64,000 nt of DNA from Bryobacterales bacterium (GTDB taxonomy: Bacteria; Acidobacteriota; Terriglobia; Bryobacterales; Bryobacteraceae): positions 1 through 64,000 of the forward strand of contig JAFAQY010000112.1 of the NCBI GenBank assembly GCA_019261985.1. Direction: 5' to 3'. Under the pieces are notes generated by a model that was not told the origin of the DNA, did no database searches, and worked only from the letters and a program-made list of their open reading frames with translations. Every line of letters starts with the position of its first letter. Position 1 is the first letter of the stretch. Below are positions 1-8,518 of the stretch, piece after piece. Both the position numbers and the translations under genes were made by a program.

Positions 1-2364
1 GGCGGCCAAAGTCATGGCCGGTTGGCCAGTAGCAGGGGAAAAATTCTGATTGTTGGATAGAATATTGCGCGCCGTTATGCCGGTGTCGGGTGTACCGTTG
101 TAAAGGAGGGCCGCTCCTCCGCGGAGCACGGTTTTCGAATTCAACTGATACGCGACTCCCAGCCGCGGCCCAAAACCATAGGGGTAGGTGGGGGCAAATG
201 TGCAATGGCACGTCGCCCCATAGGTGACGCCCCCGAGACGTCCGCCATCTCCCGTATTCGGTACCGTGGGGTCGAAGGTCCCAAAACGGCCATGCTCCTC
301 TACCGAAGCGGTGGAAACATCGTAGCGCAGCCCGTAATCGAGCGTAAGTTTGCGGGTGATCTTCCAACTATCCTGAGCGTAGAATCCCAACTGGTGTTTC
401 CCGAGTTTGCCAACCGCGGGCGCTGAAACGTTGTAGTTATCAACTAGACCCAGCAGGAAACTGGCATAGGGAAGTCCGACGCTGTTGCCGCCGACGGTGC
501 TGCCGTTGGCGAGGTAGGGGAGACCGGTTTCCGCCGCGCTGAACCCGAAAACACCGTCGGTGTTTATGACATTGTAATTGGGGTATCCTTCAATGGACGC
601 TTCACTGCCGAATTTATAGGTGTGGTTGTTCTTGACCCAGGTGAGGTTGGCGATGAAGTTGGTCTTTTCTTCCAGCGAGAGCTGCTGTCCATCAATGCCG
701 CCGGCCACCCCAAGGCCAGTTGTCACGGGGTTACCCGCGCCGCCGGTGCTGTTAGCCCCCAACAGCCCTGTGAATGCCGGAAATTCCAACGGAGTAAATG
801 GCCCCTTTAATCCCAGACTCGCGGTTGGATCGTAACCCGTAACCGCGGCGGGCGCGGAGAGCGAGCTTTTCACGAACGCCCCACCCAAATGCAGGAGCAG
901 AGTGGGTTTGAGGGTCTGGTCGTAGTTGAGGCGATTGCTGGTGGTGACCCAATAGGTCGTAAGAAAATTGGAAAGCAGCGTGGGAAAACCATCGATAGTG
1001 GGATTGGTGGGCGGCCCGGGGGTTCTTATGAACACCTCTCCCCAGTTATAGCTCAGCTTAATCTTGGAATTCACCGAATGGTCGACCTTAATCGAAGGAA
1101 TATGGTCCTGCATGTGGACCGTATATGGGTTAACGTAGTTATTGATCAAGTTGGCCGCGAACGGTCCCTGTGGTTGCGGGATCAGGGCCTGAACTCTCAA
1201 AGCGACCGGATCGAGCCGGTTGAGCGGAATTGTGTTGTTCGGGAAGGCGGTCCGGACGAGTTGCCCATTCGGGGCGAGCATCTGCGTGGCCGGATCGTAA
1301 ATCGCGTTTTGAATTATGGGGTTCCCTAAGGGATCGGTTCCCAAAACCTTATTGCCGACCGCCGCCGTGGCTGCGCTAAAATTCCCCATCTGATATTGCG
1401 GCGTGGGAACCGTGAGGTAGTTGGTGGACGTAGTGGTGGTGGTGGGATGCGTCTCGAAGCTGAAAAAGAAAAAGGTCTTATCTTTGCCGTTGTAGATCTT
1501 GGGAATCCAGACGGGTCCGCCGACGGTGCCGCCGTAGTCGTTCGATCGACTTTTGGGTCGGAGGTGGGAGTAAGAGCCGTGGGCGTTGAGGTCTTCGTTC
1601 ACCAGGTACTCATAAAGAGATCCATGGAATCGGTTGGTCCCCGATCTCATCGTGTAGCTTAAAACGGCGCCGGACGACTGACCGTATTCAGCCGCATAGT
1701 TACTGGTCTGTATCGCGACCTCCTGGAGCGAATCGACGCTCGGCGCTCCAAACGAGTAATAGACGTTGCCCAAGGTGTAAGTTGCGTCCAGGCCATCGAT
1801 CCGGATCCGCTCGCTGCCGGCCGGCGAGCCGTTGATGGCAATCCCGGTGAAGCCGAGGTTCACGCCCTGTATGCCGTTGACGCCGGGAATCGTTGCTACC
1901 ACCTCCGTGCTGACGCGGATGCCGCCGATCTGGCCGATGGGGAGATCGTCTTGTGTGGTGGTAGTGACGTTGTGGCTAATATCGCCGCTTTCCGTTTTCA
2001 GGAGCGGCGCGTCCTCGTTCACTGTGACAGCTTCCGCGGCTTGACCGATTTCGAGCTCCACGTCGACGCGTGTGGTTTGCAGTTGCTGAACGGTGATCCC
2101 CGTCCGAATGTACTTCTTGAATCCGGGTACGGACGCCTCTATCTCATACGTACCGGCGGGAAGCTCGCTGAAGGTGTAATTGCCGGTGGCGCTGGTCGCG
2201 CCCTGATAGACAACGCCGGATTCCGTATGCCTGGCTTGGACCGGAGCGTTCGGAACCACCGCTCCCCCTGGGTCGGAAATCACGCCGGTCAATGTGCCGC
2301 CCGTCTGCCCGAACGCGGCGTAAACGAAGAAAAAAATACCTATCGCTAGTTTTGCAGATCTCAT
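1..2364 (-). CDS. TonB-dependent receptor, Oar-like (3' end outside window)
   Basis: The frame is open from an ATG at 2364 to the left edge, giving 788 codons without a stop, so the C-terminus is missing. An AGGGG ribosome binding site lies about 8 bases before the ATG. Residues 1-20 form a signal peptide ending in FGQ. Residues about 22-100 read as a carboxypeptidase-regulatory-like beta-sandwich (GTLTGVISDPGGAVVPNA, then YTFSELPAGTYEIEA). A plug region follows with the motif TNRFHGSLYEYL, and then beta-barrel segments such as FYAQDSWKITRKLTLDYGLRYD. This architecture is typical of the large outer-membrane receptors expanded in Solibacter-like acidobacteria; the substrate cannot be read from the sequence. 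It is divergent from the cytochrome gene at 2779. Confidence 0.93.
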   Translation of the reverse strand, partial: MRSAKLAIGIFFFVYAAFGQTGGTLTGVISDPGGAVVPNAPVQARHTESGVVYQGATSATGNYTFSELPAGTYEIEASVPGFKKYIRTGITVQQLQTTRVDVELEIGQAAEAVTVNEDAPLLKTESGDISHNVTTTTQDDLPIGQIGGIRVSTEVVATIPGVNGIQGVNLGFTGIAINGSPAGSERIRIDGLDATYTLGNVYYSFGAPSVDSLQEVAIQTSNYAAEYGQSSGAVLSYTMRSGTNRFHGSLYEYLVNEDLNAHGSYSHLRPKSRSNDYGGTVGGPVWIPKIYNGKDKTFFFFSFETHPTTTTTSTNYLTVPTPQYQMGNFSAATAAVGNKVLGTDPLGNPIIQNAIYDPATQMLAPNGQLVRTAFPNNTIPLNRLDPVALRVQALIPQPQGPFAANLINNYVNPYTVHMQDHIPSIKVDHSVNSKIKLSYNWGEVFIRTPGPPTNPTIDGFPTLLSNFLTTYWVTTSNRLNYDQTLKPTLLLHLGGAFVKSSLSAPAAVTGYDPTASLGLKGPFTPLEFPAFTGLLGANSTGGAGNPVTTGLGVAGGIDGQQLSLEEKTNFIANLTWVKNNHTYKFGSEASIEGYPNYNVINTDGVFGFSAAETGLPYLANGSTVGGNSVGLPYASFLLGLVDNYNVSAPAVGKLGKHQLGFYAQDSWKITRKLTLDYGLRYDVSTASVEEHGRFGTFDPTVPNTGDGGRLGGVTYGATCHCTFAPTYPYGFGPRLGVAYQLNSKTVLRGGAALLYNGTPDTGITARNILSNNQNFSPATGQPAMTLAA

Positions 2365-2512
2365 TTATAACCCCTATTCACAATAGATCGCTTTGCAACA
2401 ATTGCCCACCAAAGCATCGTTGGAGTTTACAGCCCCAACCCCGGGCGCACCGCCGTTTGGCTCACCTCCGCCCAGCTCAACGGACATGGAACTTCAGTGA
2501 GTGTTGGGAGGA

Positions 2513-2541
2513 ACAGTATCATGTGGATCTATTGATGTCAA
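2513..2541 (-). promoter_or_regulatory. Sigma-70-like promoter of the TonB-dependent receptor
   Basis: On the minus strand TTGACA (2541-2536) is followed after exactly 17 bases by TACTGT (2518-2513), preceded by an extended TGN. It points at the receptor ATG at 2364 and would leave a leader of about 140 bases. Confidence 0.5.
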
Positions 2542-2598
2542 GCGCCGTCGCTGCTGTGTCGCTGCTGGTACGGATGTGTCAAACGGAAGGGATGCTGA

Positions 2599-2627
2599 TT
2601 GACAATACCAGAGCAGCGTAATATTAT
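2599..2627 (+). promoter_or_regulatory. Sigma-70-like promoter of the cytochrome gene
   Basis: TTGACA at 2599-2604 and TATTAT at 2622-2627 are separated by 17 bases and point towards the ATG at 2779, leaving a leader of about 145 bases. Confidence 0.5.
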
Positions 2628-2778
2628 GAACCCGATCGATTTCGGCTCAAGACTGGGGCAGGTTGCCCAGGAGGAGAAGTCTACGCGCGAGATGACGATC
2701 GCATTCCGGCTGCTGTCAGGCCCTTGTTGGTGCTTCGAAAGAACTGAGGCTTTCTTTTAGCTGCAAAAGGAGCGGGAG

Positions 2779-4845
2779 ATGACAAACAGAACCACCCTGA
2801 TCAAGTTCGTAGCGCTGTCTTTTTTGGTTCTGCTGGCTGTTGTGAGCGCAACCGCCACTCGGACGAAACGCGGGTATTCAGAGCTTCCAAACGGACGTGG
2901 AGGCGTCAACGTCGAAGGCGTCGCTTACAGCGATGAGATGCATTTTGACAAGGCACGGTCGCTGAAGGCGTTCCAAGATACCCTTTATCCGGTGCTTCGC
3001 GCCCACTGCTCCGGATGCCATAGCACGGAAAACACGTCCGCAAGCGGGGCGCAGGCGCCGCTTCATGCAGACGCCGACGTTAACTTAGCTCACGAATACG
3101 CGCTGACTCGGGTGAACTTCCGCGACCCCCAAAACTCAAAGTTCGTGGTTCGTATGGCTATCGACCGCCACAATTGTTTTGCTGCAAACTGCGGCGTTGC
3201 GGCTGAGCAAATGTCGGCAGCCGTAACCGCCTGGCGCGATAAGATCGCCGATATGCTCCCCCCGATTCCTCGGGGTGTCGACGCATCCACGAAAATCAGC
3301 GAAGCGCAGATTTTGAACTGGATTGCCGCCGATAAAGCGAAGACCCCGCAGAAGGACCAGGAGTTTATTAAGTACGCGTCCTTTCATGCGCTTCATAACG
3401 CCGGTGTGAACCCTCAGTATATGAACACCGCGCGCGCCGGTTTATCCAAAGCCTTGAACACCGCGGCGCGCTGGGCCCCGCGAATTATTAATCCGAAAGA
3501 CGTAAACGGAAAGGGAATCCTTTATAAATTCGACATTCGAGATTATTGGGGATATTCGCTCATTGACACTTCAGCTCCGGACTTTAAGCTGTTTTCCACC
3601 CTGTCGGACGACGATACGGCTTTCGCGCCGCGCAAGGTGGATGTAGATGGCAACGTTTTTAAGTACGCTGACGAGCTAAAACAGGTTCACAAGGTAAAGT
3701 CAGAGGTCACGCGAGACGATAAGTTCGCCCGCGTCGTCTGGGCCCGCGTCCTCAGAGGCAACGTGGAAGCGGCGACAAACGAGGAATCTTTCCCTCCCAA
3801 TATCGACGGATTCGTCGGGGATAGGAAAATTGCCGGCAACAAGCGCGAGTACGTCGACCCCGCGGACCTCAAGTATGTAGAGGCTGCCCAGCTTGCCTAC
3901 ACCTTGACCCGTCCCGATGTCTACAACGCGATCATGGCGATTCCGGGATATATGTGGATGTTTGAAAATGAACTCGGCGTCGACAAATCGAAAGGTATTG
4001 ATTCCTACGATTACATGGTTACGGATCGGGCCATCACGATCGATTCCCGTTTCTACTACCGCGCGCAGACACCGACCGGATATTACTGGAAGACGTTCGA
4101 TATCTTTACCGAGGGCAACTACGACCGGATGAAAGGCTATCGGGAAGGGAAGGTCACTTACCCGTTTTGGTCGCATCCGATCCCGAAATTCATTTCCAAC
4201 CAGGGCGGAACCAAACCTGAAGACCTAACGTACGTGGCTACGTTGCCACTCGGCAGCTACGCGAACTATAAATATACGGGAGGTGAAGGCGCCCAAGCCT
4301 CAGCCGAGGAAATGATCTGGAGCCTGCCCAATGGACTCCAGGGATATGCCATATTCGGCGCCTGGAGTCAGCGGCGCGTGGACGCGTTTACCCAGATCGT
4401 TCGCGATCCGAGGCTGCAGAGATACGTGGACGATAAGACGAACGCAAACCTGACCGGCCCCGGCAGACCTGGCGGTGTCACGGATCAGCGATTGAGCAAT
4501 GCGAGTTCCTGTATCGGTTGTCACGAAGATGGGATGAAGCGTTCCAACAATGACATCCGGGATTGGCTCGATGAAGGCGGCGCCCGCCTGCCGAAAGGCG
4601 AGAATGGCGCCGATGCTTGGAAGAACGACCCCGAAACTGTTGCCCGGGTTCGCGAGCTTTACAAGCCGTCTTCGGTGATGCGCGAAAAAATGGAGAACGA
4701 TCGCCGCCAATTTATGAATGCGATGGCTCAGGTCAAAGATGGCATGGTTGTGGGCATAGATAAAAACCTCTATGTCGAGCCGGCCATTTGGATGATCGAG
4801 TGGGCTCAGAAGTACTATAAGTATCCTGTTGCGAGATCGAACTAA
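2779..4845 (+). CDS. Secreted c-type cytochrome domain protein with two CXXCH sites
   Basis: The 688-residue product starts with a hydrophobic export signal (residues about 8-27). Two covalent haem-attachment motifs are visible: CSGCH at residues 77-81, near the N-terminus, and CIGCH at 578-582, near the C-terminus. The roughly 500 residues between them contain no third CXXCH and no domain I can name; an HNCFAANCG stretch near residue 130 adds two further cysteines. A periplasmic electron-transfer or redox role is inferred from the haem motifs only. The start has an AAGGAGCGGGAG ribosome binding site just upstream. Similar long cytochrome-domain proteins occur in acidobacteria and myxobacteria, but I cannot assign a pathway. 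It stands alone between the receptor and a palindromic repeat. Confidence 0.8.
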   Translation: MTNRTTLIKFVALSFLVLLAVVSATATRTKRGYSELPNGRGGVNVEGVAYSDEMHFDKARSLKAFQDTLYPVLRAHCSGCHSTENTSASGAQAPLHADADVNLAHEYALTRVNFRDPQNSKFVVRMAIDRHNCFAANCGVAAEQMSAAVTAWRDKIADMLPPIPRGVDASTKISEAQILNWIAADKAKTPQKDQEFIKYASFHALHNAGVNPQYMNTARAGLSKALNTAARWAPRIINPKDVNGKGILYKFDIRDYWGYSLIDTSAPDFKLFSTLSDDDTAFAPRKVDVDGNVFKYADELKQVHKVKSEVTRDDKFARVVWARVLRGNVEAATNEESFPPNIDGFVGDRKIAGNKREYVDPADLKYVEAAQLAYTLTRPDVYNAIMAIPGYMWMFENELGVDKSKGIDSYDYMVTDRAITIDSRFYYRAQTPTGYYWKTFDIFTEGNYDRMKGYREGKVTYPFWSHPIPKFISNQGGTKPEDLTYVATLPLGSYANYKYTGGEGAQASAEEMIWSLPNGLQGYAIFGAWSQRRVDAFTQIVRDPRLQRYVDDKTNANLTGPGRPGGVTDQRLSNASSCIGCHEDGMKRSNNDIRDWLDEGGARLPKGENGADAWKNDPETVARVRELYKPSSVMREKMENDRRQFMNAMAQVKDGMVVGIDKNLYVEPAIWMIEWAQKYYKYPVARSN

Positions 4846-4884
4846 CTAGCTTTTACTTGGACTGCCCCGATGTATAAAGCACTA

Positions 4885-4971
4885 GTGGGGCAGCCTTTAG
4901 GCTGCGGCGGGCTTCAGCCCGCCCGTCCGCTTGGCGGACTAAAGTCCGCCGCAGCCTAAAGGCTGCCCCAC
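4885..4971. repeat. Cloverleaf-forming palindromic repeat (REP/MITE-like)
   Basis: A perfect 21-base inverted repeat (4885-4905 with 4951-4971) encloses two smaller perfect hairpins: GGCGGGCT-TC-AGCCCGCC at 4906-4923 and GGCGGACT-AA-AGTCCGCC at 4933-4950. Each outer arm is itself nearly palindromic (GCAGCCT-TT-AGGCTGC). The whole could fold as a three-armed cruciform. It lies between the cytochrome stop and the converging hydrolase stop, so it may also act as a bidirectional terminator. Related elements occur at 50513 and, sharing the CTGCCCCAC end, at 30669 and 32114. Confidence 0.85.
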
Positions 4972-4988
4972 ATATGCCTGATTCTTTC

Positions 4989-5789
4989 CTATTGCGACAG
5001 CGAACAGTCCGGGATGACGCGCATGAACCGGCAGATGGCGGACAGAGTAGCTGCGCACTGGTCCCGATGCGGCGCATGACCGCAGTTATCCAGGATCATG
5101 GCCTCCGCCGCGGGGATTTTGCGCTGAATCGCCGCGACCTGCTCGGCGCTTCCATATTCATCGCGCACACCTTGCAGCACGAGGACGGGACAGCGGATAT
5201 GGTCCAACGACGATTCGATATTCCAGTTGCGAAAAGCCGGATCAAGCCAGACATCGTTCCAACCCCAGAACAACGAATGCACTTTTGCGTGATAGCGGGC
5301 TAATCGCTGGGGCAGGTCCGTTTGATTATAGGCTTCTCGGGCTTGAGCGATGCTCGCTATGGTCATATCTTCGACGAATACGTGGGGCGCTTCGAGAATG
5401 ATTCCGGCCGGCGAATCGGGGAAAGTCCCGGAGTAGATGATGGCGATGGATGCGCCATCGCTTTGCCCCAGAAGGACCGGCCGATTTATGTTTGCCTGCC
5501 TCAAGATCTCGGGAAGCACGATTTGCGCCTCGCGATGCATGTAGGATACCGGACGAGGCTCTGTCAGCTCATCCGAGCCGCCGTGCCCATAGCGCGAGAA
5601 AACGAATACTTCCGCCCCAGTCGCCTCAGCCAGCAAGCAAGGGAAATCCTTCCAGTGAGCAACCGATCCAAGTCCCTCATGCAGCAGAACGAGCGCCGGA
5701 AGATGAGCTTCACGCGGCTCAATTCTGGCCGCCTCCAGCCAGTGGCCGTCAACGAAATAGCGCTCTGCGAATGCGCGGATAGAGATCAA
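4989..5789 (-). CDS. Alpha/beta hydrolase of the box island
   Basis: The product is an alpha/beta-fold hydrolase of about 266 residues. It has an oxyanion region LLHEGLGSVAHW, the nucleophile elbow GQSDGAS and a C-terminal catalytic histidine in NCGHAPH. The frame is open far upstream but would run over the regulator gene. I place the start at the TTG at 5789, whose TG overlaps the TGA stop of the regulator (TTGA), a typical coupling arrangement, with GGCGGTGG upstream. It is the last gene of a tannase-boxR-hydrolase run. Hydrolases of this type next to benzoyl-CoA genes may act on lactone or thioester side products; the substrate here is inference. Confidence 0.8.
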   Translation of the reverse strand: MISIRAFAERYFVDGHWLEAARIEPREAHLPALVLLHEGLGSVAHWKDFPCLLAEATGAEVFVFSRYGHGGSDELTEPRPVSYMHREAQIVLPEILRQANINRPVLLGQSDGASIAIIYSGTFPDSPAGIILEAPHVFVEDMTIASIAQAREAYNQTDLPQRLARYHAKVHSLFWGWNDVWLDPAFRNWNIESSLDHIRCPVLVLQGVRDEYGSAEQVAAIQRKIPAAEAMILDNCGHAPHRDQCAATLSAICRFMRVIPDCSLSQ

Positions 5790-6739
5790 TGAGAAACCAC
5801 CGCCAGCGACTCGCGCACCGGAGTCTCGCGTAACGCCTGGATCAGCATTTCGAGGCTTTCTTCGAGACTCCTGGTTGCGGTATTCAATTGAAGGTCGGCT
5901 TTGCTGTACAGTACTTCGCGTTCGCCGAGAATTCGTTTCAAGTCCGACATCGCGTCGCGATTGTTGGCCATTGGGCGCATATCGCCTTGGGCGATTACGC
6001 GTTGCATGTGCTCTTCCGGAGAGGCGCGAAGCCATACAGTGAAGCACGTGGACAGCAGCCGTTCGAAAGTGCCCGGCTCGGAAACAAGACTGCCTCCGGT
6101 AGCGAGCACAAAGCAGGGGCGCCGTTGGAGGACATCCTCCAGGCACTGCCGCTCCAACTGGCGGAAGCCGGCTTGTCCGTGGAAATCGAAGATCAGGTCC
6201 AATGTGAGTCCACTGGTTTGTTCGATAAGACGGTCGAGCTCCAGGAAGGGCATCTCCAGACGTTCCGCAAGAGCGGCGCCCAAAGTAGACTTGCCGGCCC
6301 CGCGAAGTCCGATTAACGCGATCCGCCGGTGCCGGGCCGCCGGATCGACCCCGCCGAACTGGTACAACAACATCTGGCGTGCCAGTTTCAGGTCATCGAT
6401 GGAAAGGCGGCGAAGAAACTCAACGGTGTGGACAAATTCGACCGGCGGCTCCGAGCCTTCCAGAAGCAGCGCGTCGATGGATACGTTTAGCGCTTTCGCC
6501 AGTAGCCGCAGCACAAGGACGGAAATGTTGCCCTTTCCACCTTCGATTTGCGCGAGATAGCGCTCGGACACGCCGGAATCACGGGCGAGTTGTTTCCGTG
6601 TCATCCCGCGGCGCGCTCTTGCCTGCCGGACGCGATCGCCGAGCAATTTCAGCGGGTCGGGGGCGGTGGACTTGGTCTGAACGGCGCGTTTACCAGACCT
6701 GTTGGGATTCCGCGCGGTTCGCGCAGCGGCCTTCTTCAT
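5786..6739 (-). CDS. boxR: BoxR/BzdR-type transcriptional regulator (HTH plus shikimate-kinase-like domain)
   Basis: The 317-residue protein has an XRE-type helix-turn-helix at residues 31-92 (RKQLARDSGVSERYLAQIE). A linker leads to a shikimate-kinase-like domain from about residue 137, with a Walker A loop GLRGAGKST at 144-152. This fusion is the hallmark of BzdR/BoxR, repressors of benzoate catabolism whose C-terminal domain senses benzoyl-CoA. That function is known for the family and inferred here from the fold and from the flanking boxB and boxC genes. It lies 72 bases downstream of the tannase gene and overlaps the hydrolase start, so these three are probably cotranscribed. Likely DNA targets are the palindromes at 8461, 16109 and 16149. 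A basic N-terminal extension of about 28 residues precedes the HTH. Confidence 0.9.
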   Translation of the reverse strand: MKKAAARTARNPNRSGKRAVQTKSTAPDPLKLLGDRVRQARARRGMTRKQLARDSGVSERYLAQIEGGKGNISVLVLRLLAKALNVSIDALLLEGSEPPVEFVHTVEFLRRLSIDDLKLARQMLLYQFGGVDPAARHRRIALIGLRGAGKSTLGAALAERLEMPFLELDRLIEQTSGLTLDLIFDFHGQAGFRQLERQCLEDVLQRRPCFVLATGGSLVSEPGTFERLLSTCFTVWLRASPEEHMQRVIAQGDMRPMANNRDAMSDLKRILGEREVLYSKADLQLNTATRSLEESLEMLIQALRETPVRESLAVVSH

Positions 6740-6811
6740 GTTTCTAAAAGGATACGACGCGGCTCCATCCTCGCCGTAAACGCCTGGCCGGACGATTTTG
6801 GGATGTGGTGT

Positions 6812-8422
6812 TTAGAAGCCCGTGCTACACGCGAAATTCGCCGCATCGTCCGTGCTTCCGCTGCCTTTGTACTTCGCCACCAGCGGGTATTGGCACAAGG
6901 GGCGCGACCGCGTGATTGCGCCGGCTTGATCGCGGCGCGCCGCCGTCAACGTCTCGGGCGCTTTACCATCCTCAACCCACGCGCGGAGTGCATCAAGCTG
7001 CCCATAGGGCGATGGACCCGCTCCCCCGCCGCAATGGCCGACGCCAGGTGCCAGGAACAAGCGCGCGAACTCGGACGTCTTTTTGGCGCCGCCCATTTTT
7101 TCCTGAACTCGCGTGTAGTAGTCGATGGTCCCCTCCGGCGTGATGAGCTGATCGGCCCAGCCATGCCAAATGATCGCCTTGCCGCCGCGATCCCGAAAAG
7201 CTGTCAGATCGGGGTTATCGGTGCCGATGACCACCCCGTATTCCTCGATGGATTGATCGTAATAACGTTCGTACGCGGCGGGTGTTATCGCCGCCGCATC
7301 CAACTGAGGGTTTTGCGAAAGAAAATAGCGGAACCAGTCCATTGAAATTCCGAATGCCTGCGGCTTTAAAGGTGTGCCGCGGCTGCCCCATAGCGCGCTC
7401 AGGTCCGCTCCGCGAGCCATTCCGTACCACAGAAAGCTTCCATCCTCCCGGCGCGGCCCCTCCCAAAACTTTCGAATGAGATTTACGTCGGCTTCGGTGA
7501 AAGCTCCACAATCTCCAGCGGACGTGCCGATAAGCGGCTTCGGATCGTAGTTGCAGCGCTTCGGGTCTTCGATGACGCCATCCTTGACGCCATCCATTGC
7601 GTCGCACGCGGCGATTGCAGCCGCTGTGGCCGCCGCCAGCTTGCACGCGGGAATCGGATTACCGGCGGCATTCATGGCAACGGAGCCCCATAGCTCTTGC
7701 GGAATGAATTTCGCCCAATTGATTGCGGGTGCTCCGGAAACGACGCCGTTGTAGTCCTGCGGATAACGCTGCACCTCCATCAAGCCTTGCCGGCCGCCTG
7801 TGGAGCATCCGTTAAAGTAGGAATATTTCGGCGCGACGCCGTACATCGCTTGCGTCAGCGCCTTGCCCGTCACGGTCATCTCATGAATTCCAACGTGAGC
7901 GTTATCGCGGATTAGCTGCCAGTTCAGCCGGCCGTTGGCATCCAACGCGAAGCTGCCGTTGCCGCCTTCGTGTCCGGTGTCCGTCGATCCGGCCGCATAA
8001 CCGAGCGCGGCGCCGGCATTGGGGCCTTGCTGACTGCCGCCTGAAAATCCGCCGCCGCCATTTCCTAGAAAGCGGCCGTTCCAGTTAGATGCCGGTATCG
8101 CGAGCCAAATCCTGACTTTGTCGCCCGCGGGCGGGTGCGTCGTGACAGCCGTCACGCGGCAGATGCCCGGATTGGTTGAATCTATGGCGGCCGATTCAAT
8201 GGTCGTGTTCGGCAGCGAGACCATTGCGAGGCTCTCGCAAGAGCGGACAGGCTTGGCATTGGCAATGGCCGGTTTGGGAATCACCCCTAATGTGGGTTGC
8301 GCCGCGCCTCGGCCAGCCGCCGCTGGAGGCGCGCCCTGCGCGGGGCCACGGCCGCCTCCCTGGATTTGAGCATTGGCAAACGCGCTAGTGAGCGTCACGA
8401 GGAGCAGTATCCGGTGGGTCAT
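6812..8422 (-). CDS. Tannase / feruloyl esterase family protein, secreted
   Basis: The 536-residue protein has a clear signal peptide (residues 1-18, ending NAQ) followed by a Gly/Pro/Ala-rich linker. The nucleophile sits in FNGCSTGGRQG. The catalytic aspartate lies in HGWADQLITP and the histidine in PGVGHCGGG. The cysteines beside the serine and histidine reproduce the CS-D-HC disulfide arrangement of the tannase/feruloyl-esterase family (PF07519). Enzymes of this family cleave esters of gallic, ferulic or related aromatic acids. It is divergent from boxC and shares a putative BoxR operator with it. This suggests that it feeds aromatic acids into the ligase and box enzymes; the exact ester is not readable. 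Confidence 0.9.
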   Translation of the reverse strand: MTHRILLLVTLTSAFANAQIQGGGRGPAQGAPPAAAGRGAAQPTLGVIPKPAIANAKPVRSCESLAMVSLPNTTIESAAIDSTNPGICRVTAVTTHPPAGDKVRIWLAIPASNWNGRFLGNGGGGFSGGSQQGPNAGAALGYAAGSTDTGHEGGNGSFALDANGRLNWQLIRDNAHVGIHEMTVTGKALTQAMYGVAPKYSYFNGCSTGGRQGLMEVQRYPQDYNGVVSGAPAINWAKFIPQELWGSVAMNAAGNPIPACKLAAATAAAIAACDAMDGVKDGVIEDPKRCNYDPKPLIGTSAGDCGAFTEADVNLIRKFWEGPRREDGSFLWYGMARGADLSALWGSRGTPLKPQAFGISMDWFRYFLSQNPQLDAAAITPAAYERYYDQSIEEYGVVIGTDNPDLTAFRDRGGKAIIWHGWADQLITPEGTIDYYTRVQEKMGGAKKTSEFARLFLAPGVGHCGGGAGPSPYGQLDALRAWVEDGKAPETLTAARRDQAGAITRSRPLCQYPLVAKYKGSGSTDDAANFACSTGF

Positions 8423-8430
8423 GATCTTTC

Positions 8431-8459
8431 TTCTGTATCATCTCCAGAGACCGGCGTCA
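8431..8459 (-). promoter_or_regulatory. Promoter of the tannase-boxR-hydrolase operon
   Basis: On the minus strand TTGACG (8459-8454) and TACAGA (8436-8431) are 17 bases apart with an extended TGN. The -35 box starts one base from the palindrome at 8461-8472, so a bound regulator would interfere with polymerase. Confidence 0.5.
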
Positions 8460-8460
8460 A

Positions 8461-8472
8461 GCAGTATAGTGC
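8461..8472. promoter_or_regulatory. Putative BoxR operator in the tannase/boxC divergent region
   Basis: GCAGTATAGTGC differs by one base from the perfect palindrome found twice in front of the benzoate-CoA ligase. With its flanks it contains TGCA, the core I recall from BzdR operators. AGTGCATT recurs at 8468-8475 and 8500-8507. It lies 38 bases before the tannase start and 46 before boxC. Confidence 0.65.
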
Positions 8473-8483
8473 ATTCGAGTCGT

Positions 8484-8512
8484 TGACTTCACGCATTGAA
8501 GTGCATTATCGT
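8484..8512 (+). promoter_or_regulatory. Candidate promoter of the boxCB operon
   Basis: TTGACT at 8484-8489 and TATCGT at 8507-8512 have a 17-base spacer. Transcription would begin close to the boxC ATG at 8519, which fits the absence of a ribosome binding site there. Confidence 0.4.
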
Positions 8513-8518
8513 TTGATC

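Larger units (their letters stand above)
2365..2778. other. Divergent intergenic region without a convincing gene
   Basis: This 414-base gap separates the receptor from the cytochrome gene and holds one promoter candidate in each direction. A 44-codon ATG frame at 2626-2760 is present but overlaps the plus-strand -10 box and has no recognisable family features, so it is not called as a gene. Confidence 0.6.

Noticed and set aside
2626-2760. 44-codon ATG frame upstream of the cytochrome gene
   Set aside because: Its start overlaps the -10 box, it has no ribosome binding site, and the sequence resembles no family.
8297-8518. N-terminal extension of BoxC
   Set aside because: It would overlap the tannase start and promoter region, and its Arg/Ala-rich composition is unlike BoxC.
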